Assembly: GCA_031002005.1 (NCBI GenBank)
Contig: JARYHS010006964.1
Span: forward strand, 1,550,001 to 1,614,000
DNA length: 64,000 nucleotides
Source: Vandiemenella viatica
Taxonomy: Eukaryota; Arthropoda; Insecta; Orthoptera; Morabidae
Direction: 5' to 3'
Shown: positions 10,283 through 20,740 of the stretch, in pieces
Layout: every line of letters starts with the position of its first letter
Position numbering within the stretch: the first letter of the stretch is position 1
Program-made: the position numbers and the translations under genes
Notes under the pieces: generated by a model
Told to the model about the DNA's origin: nothing
What the model saw: the letters and a program-made list of their open reading frames with translations, nothing else
The model's database searches: none

Positions 10283-11134
10283 AGGAAAACGTGTGTTTAC
10301 CTAATGGAAATCTTTAAATGAAACTACATTACAGGTACGAAATTAAAGGGTAGATTTTATACTGACAATTCCAGTATTGCCAGAGCAGATGCAGAATATG
10401 CAAAATATTGGCGAAAATTAGAGACTGTATATTTGGCTGTTTAAATTTACTGAAATTCATCTTATGTCATTAAAGTACACTTGTGACACGAATAAAACAT
10501 GGTTCTACTTTGGAATTACAACGTCGTGATTTTACTGACCATGAATAAGTTGCGTCTGCACGGCGTTAGTGCGAAAATTAGATTGGGTATATATGGCTTT
10601 TTAAATTTACTGAAATACATCGTAGATCATTAAAGTACACTTTTGATACGAATAAAATATGGTTCCACGTGGGAATTTGGAATGTGGTTATTTTATTGAA
10701 CGTTTATGAGTTGCGTCTTGAATCTGTATTTCAAATGCGTGGGCTCCTACAACTTTCTTTTCCTGTCTGCGCTGGTGGCGCTGTCTTAAGGCGGCAGGTA
10801 GGAACTATACCCTGCGAAATCACAGCGTATTCTGTATGTATACCCAGAGTTATTCTATAACTTGAATTGCACTCACTGTTTTAGCTTTAGCACTGAATTA
10901 CAAATGTCTGTGATACTAGTGAACTAAACAAATCACACCAAAGGCTGGATGGAGACTGGCTGTAGCTTACTGTAAGTAGAACACGATATAGTTCAATGAC
11001 GCCACCCGCTCCCCTGCCCACTGTTCAGTGGCTAATTGCAATTGGCTCCTATATGCACTAGTCACTCATTAACAAAGAGTAGTAAATCTGTTACTTCTGT
11101 TACATTATATTACTGGGAACTGTACAGTTGTGAG

Positions 11135-11999
11135 TAGGGATCGGATCTTTATGACCAAAAAAGTAGGTAAATATGACCTAAAATCACAAAATTTGATCAA
11201 ACAGTTAAATTTAGTATACCTACATCAAAACAGCTCAATTACACATAATTTATTATATCTAATAGTGTCGCTTTTATATAGGCAACATAGTTTGTTTTCA
11301 TGGAAATTAATTTTTTCAAACATTGTTTTTATGTTACTGTAAAAAATGGCCCAGTTTGCTTTGTCCAGCTGAATACTGTGATACTTTGTTCTTTTCCCTT
11401 GTGCATCACAATGCCCCTGCACATGAAATTGCCTTGTTGTATTCACTTCTGTTGCACATAATTTACAGAAAATAACTGTATACTTAAATACTCCTCTCCA
11501 AATTCACTGCGCACTTTCAGGAAATTTTGTTTTTGGCATGGCAGTACCAGCTGATCCACCAAAGATTATTTTAAAAGTTATTGATGACAGTGAGACATTG
11601 ACTTACACTTCTCGAGACAGGCTGCATTTATGAGATTCAGATGCAAAGGAACATTAATATTTAGAGAGTGACAATAATGTATAGGTTTAAATGTGAATTC
11701 TGGCCAGTTCAATGACAGTTAGTTTTTTTTTCTCCAGTGTATAATAGGTTTACATTTCTGTGAAAATTTCTCTTAATTTTTTCTAACCTATAGGTTATGG
11801 TGAATTCCCAGTACTATTATAAATTACCAGATTTATCCTCAAAATTTGATCATATGACTATAAATGAAAATGTCCTGAATATGCTACATAAAATACATTT
11901 TAATCCAATTAGAAATATTCAATCAACATCTAATTTAGCATTACATCTCAAAAAGAAGGCAGTTAAAAAATATGACTTGCCATAAAGATCCGAATCCTA
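11135..11999 (-). mobile_element. hAT-like non-autonomous element with BED/CGGBP1-type relic (left copy)
   Basis: The ends are inverted repeats: TAGGGATCGGATCTTTATG at 11135 and its imperfect complement ending at 11999. On the minus strand a relic frame starts at 11539 (MPKTKFPESAQ, then a stop) and continues with FCKLCATEV, then RQFHVQGHC. This is the Cys2...His pattern of the BED/CGGBP1-like finger at the N terminus of some hAT transposases. The catalytic part is absent, so this is an internally deleted copy. The 8-bp target duplication is not clear. Mirror copy at 47863-48786. Confidence 0.6.
11225..11539 (-). pseudogene. BED-finger N terminus of a dead hAT transposase (left copy)
   Basis: The frame runs from the ATG at 11539, is interrupted by one TGA after eleven codons, and is then open to 11225. 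The finger core reads FCKLCATEVNTTRQFHVQGHCDAQGKR. The same internal stop occurs in the right-arm copy, so the element was dead before the two arms separated. Downstream residues are not recognisable. Confidence 0.5.
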
Positions 12000-12180
12000 G
12001 TTTTGTCTAATTTTCTGTGAAGAATATGTGTTTAATAATATCCATACTGATCATAAAATTTTCAATGCTTTTATCATTTTTTATTTATTATACATGTTGT
12101 CTTGGAATATGTGTATATAATATTTTTTTCATGCTTTAAAGTAGAGAAACTGAAACTGTTTTCTGTATTTTGTTTTGCAG

Positions 12181-12726
12181 ATCAAAAGTTGAGATTTAGC
12201 AAACAAAAATAAGTTTTTACCTTACACAACGTGATGTTAGATTGCTGCAGAAATTTTGAATTAGCCATAGCCTTTTGGTGGTATTTGATGTGAGTGACAG
12301 GAGTGTATCTAATTAGAGCATCATGTCACTGGTTAGGTCATCACAATATACATGTGTCACGTGTCTTCAATATTTTTCTACGAGGGACTTGCTAATCAGG
12401 CATTTGTTTAGTCACGACCTGTATGTAAATACACCTTTGCACATTTGTCAAGACTGTGGTCAGATTTTCTTAAATCTGTCGAAGTTACATGCTCACAATT
12501 TTCAAGAAAGCAAGAAAGTTAAATTTAAAGAGCCATTATTAATTGAACTTGCTTGTGCATTCCGTGAAAACAGTTCTTCATCTTGGAGCACTCTAACTAA
12601 GCATGTTTTCACCCATATCTCAGCTATTTCAGCTCCCTTATATGTATGTATGTACTCCAACGAAGTATTTAAAGATTTTACAAAACTACTGCTTCATATT
12701 GACGCCAGCATTATTCCAGAAAGAAG
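12181..12726 (+). CDS. C2H2 zinc-finger gene A, 5' coding exon
   Basis: The exon lies between an acceptor (TTTTGTTTTGCAG ending at 12180) and a donor (AAGAAG|GTAAG at 12726/12727). Translation starts at ATG 12323 and leaves two bases of a split codon. The peptide has an intact finger (YTCVTCLQYF...LIRHLFSH, residues about 9-31), a half finger (HICQDCGQIF...LHAH) lacking the last His, and a third finger whose second Cys is Arg81 (CAFRENS), where copy B has Cys. It likely encodes the N terminus of a nuclear DNA-binding protein whose main finger array is the exon at 24064. A TAG at 12314 blocks the longer N terminus seen in copy B. An untranslated first exon must lie upstream. Confidence 0.75.
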
Positions 12727-13113
12727 GTAAGATTGTGCCTTATTATTTTCTATTAAAGCTGCAGTTATTTTTAAATTTGATTTCAATTATTTTTTATTGT
12801 GGGAAGTTTTGCACAAATACCAGATTTATGTCTGCTTAGTTATCATTAGTTTGATGATTTAAGAAGTTTATGTTTGATGCTATAGCAGCTCAAGATTGTA
12901 AGAAGTAAGTATTACAAAGCCAGAACATCTTCATTTGATTTTCTTGTTACTGAAACACTGGAATACCTTGCACAGGGCAATATCATCATAGTTAGAAGAG
13001 CAGTATCTTTTTTAATAAGAAAAAGGAGATTCGAATTTTAGCTATTTGAATTACTCTTATTGGTATATTGACTTGTGAATTATTTGTTTTAAAAAATTGG
13101 CAATTTATTGAGA

Positions 13114-13311
13114 TCACTCATAATTTCCAGGCCGAAAGGCCGTGGTCGATAAGTAAAACTTTCCACTGATGTTTCGTCTTCAACTGCAGAAGACATCCTC
13201 GGAGGCTAAGTGGCAACTGCCTCCTAGGATGTCTTCCGCAGTTGAAGACGAAATGTCAGGGGAAAGTTTTACTTATCGACCACGGCCTTTCAGCCCGGAA
13301 ATTATGAGTGA
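13114..13311. mobile_element. 198-bp palindromic MITE (left copy)
   Basis: Starts TCACTCATAATTTCC and ends GGAAATTATGAGTGA, and the whole element folds into one long hairpin with a loop near 13208-13220 ('ctaagtggcaact'). The arms include 'gtggtcgataagtaaaact' and its complement. Non-coding. The mirror copy is 46362-46559. It belongs to no superfamily I can name, because the target duplication is not clear. Confidence 0.7.
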
Positions 13312-13415
13312 AGTCTATACCAGCCGTGAAAGCCTACATTGTATGAATTAATTGAAATGTTTAAATGAAATATGGTCGCCAATTCTGGGAATTTAATGAT
13401 CTTTACTGGCCAGGT

Positions 13416-14289
13416 TGTAAAATAACTTTATTAATATAATATGTTCTTTTGAAATATAAGTTCTGATGACGAGAGCTCAGTTCACCATCACCACTTATTT
13501 TCTTTATGCTTTGACCATGTTTGAAAGCTATCGGAACTTCATAAAACAAAGGAAATTATTCAGGGGTAAATTTAAGAACGGTCGCCTGGTTTGGTGGAGA
13601 AGGGAATGATTTATCAAAGTTACTTACTGCACAATACACACTCCAAGTATATAGACACAAGAACACTTTTTATTGCACCGCTTTAAATTGTTACATTCCG
13701 ACCACCGAACCATATTTATTATTTTCTTGTATTGAATAGTATACAAGGAACACCCTGAATAATAATTGCCGAAGATTTGCAAGTTCTTAGCGAGTGAGAA
13801 TTTTCTTTCAATCAACACAAATGAAACAACAAGATCTTTCTTTTTCTACATTAGTGAACGACCTACGTGACTAACAGTCTTTAAGAGTACATAAGGTTCA
13901 TTAGTCACTTAACCGACGCGGTAGACTTTCTCAACAAGCGGTGTCGCTTTTCTGTTAGGCACAATCTTTTCTTCCCGCGCACTCATTTACTGTAACAGTT
14001 CGTGCACCATAACACATACGACTGTCATTAAATGTACATGAATGTCACTGGGTACTCTACCGACGCGGTAGCTCTTCAAAAGGCTTTGCTCTCAACCGGC
14101 GGACACTTTTCAGATTGGTACGATCATTTCTTCCTGCACACACATTTGCGGTAACAACTCGCGCGCTATATCACATACACTCTGCTACTGATACTCCTAC
14201 TAGATCGTTGAAGTCGATAATCGACCTTACACTCGCCACTCGATCTTTGCATCAAAATTGATAGGTGCGTTAACTATCGTAATGTGACA
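13416..14289 (-). repeat. Downstream (3') LTR of the gypsy-like element
   Basis: About 874 bp, nearly identical to 17217-18086. It begins TGTAAAATAAC and ends AATGTGACA. The AGGT duplication precedes it. High identity of the LTR pair indicates a young insertion. Confidence 0.93.
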
Positions 14290-14298
14290 ACCCCTTCC
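14290..14298 (-). promoter_or_regulatory. Polypurine tract of the LTR element
   Basis: On the minus strand GGAAGGGGT lies directly before the downstream LTR, where second-strand priming occurs in LTR retrotransposons. It fixes the element's orientation as minus. Confidence 0.7.
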
Positions 14299-14889
14299 AG
14301 GTCGATGGTTAAAATGTGAAGCCATAGGTAAGCATTTCAACCAAACGACCTTTAAAATGGGCGAGGTTGGTAAGCATCTAGCTTAAGTCATAACACATTT
14401 TACACATAGTGGTTGGTGGTCGGTGCTAATCTAACACTTACAAAAATATACACAGAAAATTGGTAAACACATTACAATCATAAGGTTCAAATCAATAATT
14501 GACATAGGTTATAATGTTAATAGTCATGCTGAAAAAATCGTGTTGCCTTTATGCAAGCGACCTGGTATATTACCACATAAGATACCTTTCTTTATATTGC
14601 GTAGCACTTCTTTATGCACAAACACTGGCTCACAATCACTTCACTCTTTACAACCTCGGTTTGAGTGTATTAAACAGATTGACACCTTACCCGAGCCCCT
14701 TACAAAATTTGGGTGAAGCCCGGTGGTTGTAAGGTCACTACTCTATTGGGTCATTCTAAAGTGAAAGTGACAATTTCCTATAGTGTCACCATTACTTAAG
14801 TACAAAAAATAATCAACAATGACAACCTCTTCACAATGACTCTGTACAAAAATTACATATAAAGCATATGACAAGGCTTTGCTGGGTGT

Positions 14890-16008
14890 TCAGGACAACT
14901 TTGCCCCTAAGCACTCCAACATTTCTATTCTTCTTACTTCTTTCATCTTAAGGGTATTTCTCGCTTCGCCAAACAACATTATTCGCCTCTTCTTCCTGCG
15001 TCTCTTCCACTTTTCCTTTATTCCACTTCCTCCTCTTATTTCCACATATTCTACCTCACTGTGTGGGCAATCAAGTTGATAAAATTTCGCCAAGCATCTG
15101 GGGGAGAAATCTTGCTGAATCTCTTCCCCAGAGAAATAAGATTCATCCTGCATCGATTCTGATTTGACATTGAATTGTCTTCCTTGAAAGGTTATAACCT
15201 TCTCTTCAGGGAAGTATCTATACATGTTGACACTCCTTGGGGCCGGTTCTTGAAACATGAGCTCCCAAGGGGTCATTCCCCTTGAGCTGTGGGGAACAAT
15301 ATTACTAATGTATTCAAACTTCTGAGCATGATAGGCCCAGCTTTCGTGACTTTGCTGGCAATACCTTCTAAACCATTCACTGAATTCTACCATCTCTTTC
15401 TCTTCTCTTGTTTTAATACCATTATCTCCTCCTTCGTTGATAACCCTATTTGCCTTTGCTTTCGTGATAACCCCTTCCAGTTCAACCTCAGGTGATTCCT
15501 CGTCCACTAAGCTTGAACCATGTGAGCTGAGGATACCATGGATCGATTCACCTTCTGCTTCTAGCTTGACTCGCTCAACTGGTTCTTTTGTTTCCTTTCC
15601 ACCCGAAGCACATGGTTGTAGGAACTGCTTCATCCCTTCTCTCAAAGTTGAAAATCCTTCATCTAAGGCTTTAGTGATGCTGTAGTGGAGGGCTTTCCCC
15701 TTCTCATCTATCTCAGCTCTGATTGTTTCCTGTGCTCTTTTAATCTCTTCCGAAATTTCTACCTTCACATTTTCTTGAAGGACATTTAGGTGATACCTCA
15801 TGTTTTCTTCATTCTTCACTTGTGTGACTTTTATTTGATTGAAATTTTCTTCGTTCTTCCTGTCTCTTTCTTCATTCTTCTGGTTTATCAGACTGATTTG
15901 ATTGAAGATGTCTTTTTGTTGGTTAATTAGCATCATCAGCATCTCCCCAACAGGGACTTCCCTATCCTGCTCTCCAGTCACTTCAACCAAAGTCTCGTCG
16001 GTATTCAT
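14890..16008 (-). CDS. Gag-like coiled coil fused to an integrase C-terminal tail
   Basis: One 372-residue frame, the only long ORF of the LTR element. Residues about 28-110 are charged and heptad-like (INQKNEERDRKNEEN, ISEEIKRAQETI), a likely coiled coil of a Gag-like protein. Residues about 210-265 read MVEFSEWFRRYCQQSHESW, then YISNIVPHSSRGMTPWELMF. This matches the end of Ty3/gypsy integrases, where 'HSS.GM.P.EL.FG' is conserved. A basic tract (KEKWKRRRKKRR) lies near the C terminus. The protease, RT, RNase H and integrase core that normally separate these parts are gone without loss of frame. The fused product could still make particles, or the join may be incidental. Confidence 0.7.
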   Translation of the reverse strand: MNTDETLVEVTGEQDREVPVGEMLMMLINQQKDIFNQISLINQKNEERDRKNEENFNQIKVTQVKNEENMRYHLNVLQENVKVEISEEIKRAQETIRAEIDEKGKALHYSITKALDEGFSTLREGMKQFLQPCASGGKETKEPVERVKLEAEGESIHGILSSHGSSLVDEESPEVELEGVITKAKANRVINEGGDNGIKTREEKEMVEFSEWFRRYCQQSHESWAYHAQKFEYISNIVPHSSRGMTPWELMFQEPAPRSVNMYRYFPEEKVITFQGRQFNVKSESMQDESYFSGEEIQQDFSPRCLAKFYQLDCPHSEVEYVEIRGGSGIKEKWKRRRKKRRIMLFGEARNTLKMKEVRRIEMLECLGAKLS

Positions 16009-17216
16009 GATTAGAGGTTATACTATGATACACTGCTCTGATAACAAAAGGTTATAATAGGGCCACTAACTTGCCTACCCCACGCATACACCAAACAAAA
16101 AATCTACTAGGATTCCCACAACCTAGTCCACAAAGAATCTCTTCGACTTGCGAACCAAAACAGTAATATCGAGAAAACAAGCCACAAACAGAACACAGTA
16201 CAACGCTGTTGTCAAAGGAAAACTTCAACATCAACATCAACATCAAATTTCAAAATAGCATCGACAGAACAGACCGGCGAGAATTACTGCTGCCAGCTGC
16301 TTCTCTCCGTTATAGCTGAAAAATACATACAACTTAAAACAATGAATTGAGCTGCTTAAAATTATCAGCTCCAGGTGTACACTGCCTCAGAGTTTACAGC
16401 TGCAGGAAAATTCCATCGACTGACAAGCTGTAAATTGCATGCATTGAAAATATTCTGTTTCAAAAAAAAAAAAAAAAAAAATTTTCGACTGGTATAATTT
16501 ATTTGTCGGTTGAAAGTAGTGATAAGTTATTTTTATAAAAAAAGAATTCTTTAAAAAAAAAAAAAAAATTCTGACTGGCTACTAAGAGAAGGAATCAAAT
16601 TTATTCTTAAAAAAAATTCTCCCGAGAGAAAATTACTTTTATTGTATTACTATTGAAGCTCGGGTAGTGTCAATCAGTTATCCCAAAAAATTTATTTACT
16701 ACACTGAGTTTACTAGTTTTATTTTTTTTTTTTTCGGTTCACTTATATATTTTTTTTTTATTTATTTAATTTGCCTGTTCGATGTCTTCTTTTCTTCTTC
16801 TGCTGCTGCCGCGTTGATTTTCCGCAGCCTCCGTCACGTTGTTATTGTGTGTGTTCGTTGTAGTATCCCTCTGGTAAAAAACTGCATTCACTTCTTGCTG
16901 CGTCCTGGAAATACACCGCCTCGTATCTCTGGAGTTACTCCGTCGTTGCGTCTCTGGAACTCCACCGCCTTGTATCGCTGAAGCTACTTCGTTACTGCGT
17001 CGCTGGAACTCCACCGCCTTGTATCCGTGAAGCTACCTCTGACTTCTGCTTCCACTATTATCTTTCACGCGCCGTTCTTGCTCGAACAACACTCCATTGT
17101 TTACTACACTGTTTAATTGTCGTTCACTTCCCACTCGCTTGCTTGTAAATTTAGACGACTTTAACGTTCTGTTTACTCGCCTATCACTATTACAAGTCCT
17201 GACACGCAGGTCGACA
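16009..17216 (-). other. Untranslated leader of the LTR element
   Basis: About 1.2 kb between the upstream LTR and the ORF start. It holds A-rich and T-rich runs (16460-16620, 16720-16765) and no convincing ORF. A leader this long is compatible with a packaging region. No gene seen. Confidence 0.5.
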
Positions 17217-18086
17217 TGTAAAATAACTTTATTAAATTATGCTTTTGAAATATAAGTTCTGATGACGAGAGCTCAGTTCACCATCACCACTTATTTTCTT
17301 TATGCTTTGACCATGTTTGAAAGCTATCGGAACTTCATAAAACAAAGGAAATTATTCAGGGGTAAATTTTAAGAACGGTCGCCTGGTTTGGTGGAGAAGG
17401 GAATGATTTATCAAAGTTACTTACTGCACAATACACACTCCAAGTATATAGACACAAGAACACTTTTTATTGCACCGCTTTAAATTGTTACATTCCGACC
17501 ACCGAACCATATTTATTATTTTCTTGTATTGAATAGTATACAAGGAACACCCTGAATAATAATTGCCGAAGATTTGCAAGTTCTTAGCGAGTGAGAATTT
17601 TCTTTCAATCAACACAAATGAAACAACAAGATCTTTCTTTTTCTACATTAGTGAACGACCTACGTGACTAACAGTCTTTAAGAGTACATAAGGTTCATTA
17701 GTCACTTAACCGACGCGGTAGACTTTCTCAACAAGCGGTGTCGCTTTTCTGTTAGGCACAATCTTTTCTTCCCGCGCACTCATTTACTGTAACAGTTCGT
17801 GCACCATAACACATACGACTGTCATTAAATGTACATGAATGTCACTGGGTACTCTACCGACGCGGTAGCTCTTCAAAAGGCTTTGCTCTCAACCGGCGGA
17901 CACTTTTCAGATCGGTACGATCATTTCTTCCCGCACACACATTTGCGGTAACAACTCGCGCGCTATATCACATACACTCTGCTACTGATACTCCTACTAG
18001 ATCGTTGAAGTCGATAATCGACCTTACACTCGCCACTCGATCTTTGCATCAAAATTGATAGGTGCGTTAACTATCGTAATGTGACA
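17217..18086 (-). repeat. Upstream (5') LTR of the gypsy-like element
   Basis: About 870 bp and it should hold the promoter for minus-strand transcription. The next bases inward (17216 downward) read TGTCGACCTGCGTGTCAGG, where the tRNA primer site should lie. I cannot match this to a particular tRNA. Confidence 0.93.
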
Positions 18087-18901
18087 AGGTGTCTGTTTGT
18101 GAATTGTGAGACAATATAGTGCTGAGAGGTGCTGAGAGGTAAGCAGGTGGCTGGTAAGACTGGTGTATTTGTTTAAGCCATATGACATCACTAACTGCCA
18201 AATGGGTAATGGATGTAGAATGAGTAATGGCTTATGAAAAGAAATATAAAAATGTGACCTTATTTTAACATTTGATTTCAAGCATTAGTTGGAGGCATAG
18301 TTTTGTTTTGTAGCTTAAATAAAGTGGAGTAGAATTTATCGCATCCACTAAATGAATTTATATTGGAAAGCCAGTTAACATATTGCTTATGTTTGATTGA
18401 GAAGTTACAGCATTGGCATGAACATCTGTGCAGTTGATAATAGCAACGTATTTATATTAAATACATCCTTTTCTCAGTTGTTTGGTGTGTTTTTTGATAT
18501 ATTCTCTTGTGATTGAAAAATTTTTTTTGATCTATTATATAGAATTTCTCTAGTTAGAAATGGGTGAAATAGCATAAAAAATCAGTAACGAGATAAAAAT
18601 TTACAAGCTATTACTAAAGCTAATAAATATTTTATCATAAACTTGAGAGCTAAAAATAAAATTATTAATTTAAATTCAGATAATATTAGAATAAACAAAA
18701 CTTGCCAGAATCAACTATTTGTTTTGTTGTTGATAATAACTGTTCTAAATTACTATTGTGGGAAAGTAGGATGTTCTTTCTTTAAAAATAAACCAATAAC
18801 AATATACGTATACCAATGGAATCGTTTATTTCAGGCTTTACTCTCATTTAGACACCACATCTGTATTTAACTAGCTGGCTCGTTGCATGGTATGGTTAGA
18901 T

Positions 18902-19696
18902 TTATTATTATTATTATTATTATTATTACTCCGCGATTCACTAAAATTGTGTGGCGGAGGGTGCATTGCACCTATCGAAAAGGATTATGGTTTGGAAGGG
19001 TTATAAGGGATAATGCAGGAGGCGCCCATGGGCTATTGTGAGGAACCATCCCCACATTCGCGTGGAGTGATCTGGGAAAACCATGGAAAACCCAGATCAG
19101 GATGGCTGGAGTGCTTTATCGAAAGCTACTCCTGTCGGATTTTAAGTTTACTCGCCAGGTAAATCCATTCTATTCCATTCCCTAATCGCTCGTGGGAAAA
19201 ATGAGTACAGAAATGAATCGGTTCTGGCCCTGATTTCTCTTATCTTATTTTCGCGGTCATTTCATGATATGAATGTTGCTGGTAGCAATATTTGCTGGCT
19301 ATCATTCCGAAATACGTCTGTCGTGAATTTTTCAATTAGCTTCCGTCGAGAGCAACGCCTTCGGTGTTCCAGGTCTTCCCAACCTAACTCCTTCAACATC
19401 GCACTTACGCTTTCCCTCCAACTATATATACCTGTCACGAATCGGGCGGCTCTTCTTTGGACCTTCTCTAACGACTCCATTAACCCCTTTTGATGGGGAC
19501 CCCATACAGAACAACAATACTCTAAGTGAGAACGTACTAGTGACTTGTATACAATCGATTTAACTTCCTAAGTGCATTGATTTAAATTACGACCTAGAAA
19601 TCGGAGCATACGATTTGCTTTCCCCATTACATTCTCGATATGCTCATTCCACGACAAATTATTACGAATTGTTACCCCTAGTTATTTAGCGGAATC
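18902..19696 (-). mobile_element. 5'-truncated LINE tail with (AAT)n end (left arm only)
   Basis: On the minus strand the fragment ends in an (AAT)n microsatellite, seen as TTA repeats at 18902-18930. It carries a 72-residue frame (19480-19262), LEKVQRRAARFVTG, then SVSAMLKELGWEDLEHRR, which is the C-terminal end of a LINE polyprotein. Just before the tail is a block 'accatggaaaacccagatc' shared with many insect SINEs and LINEs. The right arm lacks it (empty site near 43722), so it inserted after the arms separated or was lost from the right arm. Confidence 0.75.
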
Positions 19697-20269
19697 TATT
19701 AAGGGAAAGTTGGAATATGCAAGCTTTATACTGTGAGTTTAGAATGAGAAGTTCAAGGGCTGTCACGGTGGAGGATTTCCTTTTAATGTATTTTCTGTTG
19801 ATGACAGTTTCAAATTAAAAGTAATTTTTTCACCAATATGATGGATTTGTTTCTGAGTGCAGGAGTGTGATTGGGATAAGTTGATTCCACATTGTGCAAA
19901 TCTGAACATCATTTGCGTGACACAGGAATATCTCAGCTGTCCATCCTTAATTATAAACTAAGCTCTTATTTCTGTAATGTAAACTTAGGAGGGATTCATG
20001 GAACAAGATTGATAAATAAATAAATGTTAACATAACAACAAACATACCATTGGCAGGACCTCGCCACAGAAACACAACAGAAATATATAGTATCAGTATA
20101 TTCTCCCAGTGTCGAATTCCTATCCAGCATTTCAGTTTTCCATATTTTCCCATCAATGCAAGCTAATAACGATGGTTCCTTCGAAGAAGTGATGACCTAA
20201 TTCCTTTCTGTTCCTTGCCTTCATTCACTTCCTGCCACTGATAAACCCGACGTCAACGGGTGTATAGCT

Positions 20270-20740
20270 GTAAGAAATTTAATGTATCCCTTTGAAGCCA
20301 TAGTCTCTGTAGCGATTATTGTCTTCTCACAGTGATTTCTGTATGGGCCATTGTTGTTTAGAACCACATGACAGACCATCATTTGTCTTGATCCAATCAG
20401 TGTTTTGTCCCTCTCTATTTTTCGAGACCCACATTTTTTCCCTTCTTGGTGTTTCTGTCAGTGGCTTTGAGGTGTGAGAAGCTTCCAGTCAGAAGTTTTT
20501 GTAGGTACTTCCTGGCTTATCTGTATTGGGGATAGTGGCATACAACAATTCATCATTGCCACGGATCTCTCAGGGATCCTTTGATGAGTCGTGGTGCTAT
20601 GTTGAATGCAGCATCGATTTTCTTAGTGTGACTTGGTATTTGCCACTGAGGACAGGCATACACTGATGCCGTGTAGCACAGTAGTTAAGCAGACGTGCGG
20701 AGGCCACTAAATTTAGCTTCCCAGCTTGGGGTCAGTTTAA
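20270..20740 (-). pseudogene. Old LINE C-terminal relic (left copy)
   Basis: A minus-strand translation near 20560-20680 gives pieces like VYACPQWQIPSHTKKIDAAFNIAPRLIKG, in the style of LINE segments after the reverse transcriptase, though no full domain remains. The matching piece in the right arm is 42755-43150 (+), and a diverged version occurs at about 57250-57500. A tRNA-like stretch ('gtgtagcacagtagttaag') overlaps its 5' side near 20673. Stops are frequent. Confidence 0.35.

Larger units (their letters stand above)
8582..10722. mobile_element. Foldback-like element with tandem-unit arms (left copy)
   Basis: A unit of about 180-190 bp occurs twice in tandem at about 8582-8945. It recurs in reverse complement, again about one and a half times, at about 10435-10722. 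Each unit carries a block like 'aaattagattgggtatata' and a 'cgtctacatggcgctagtg'-like block. The arms enclose about 1.5 kb with an inverted SINE, a direct SINE and a possible transposase relic. Tandem units in inverted arms recall foldback transposons. The left edge abuts LINE 2. I could not define a target duplication. Confidence 0.6.
13416..18086 (-). mobile_element. LTR retrotransposon, gypsy-like, internally deleted (left arm only)
   Basis: Two LTRs of about 870 bp (13416-14289 and 17217-18086) differ by only a few substitutions and short indels. Each begins TG and ends CA on the plus strand. A 4-bp AGGT duplication flanks the element (13412-13415 and 18087-18090). The coding strand is minus, since a purine tract GGAAGGGGT (14298-14290) abuts the downstream LTR. 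The single long ORF joins a coiled-coil Gag-like region to an integrase tail, so protease, reverse transcriptase and RNase H are missing. It must rely on a related autonomous element. The mirrored site in the right arm (46258-46261) is empty, so insertion followed arm separation. Confidence 0.93.

Noticed and set aside
11797..11985. A 62-residue plus-strand frame next to the hAT relic.
   Set aside because: It lies inside the element's inverted-repeat boundaries, is AT-rich and has no domain.
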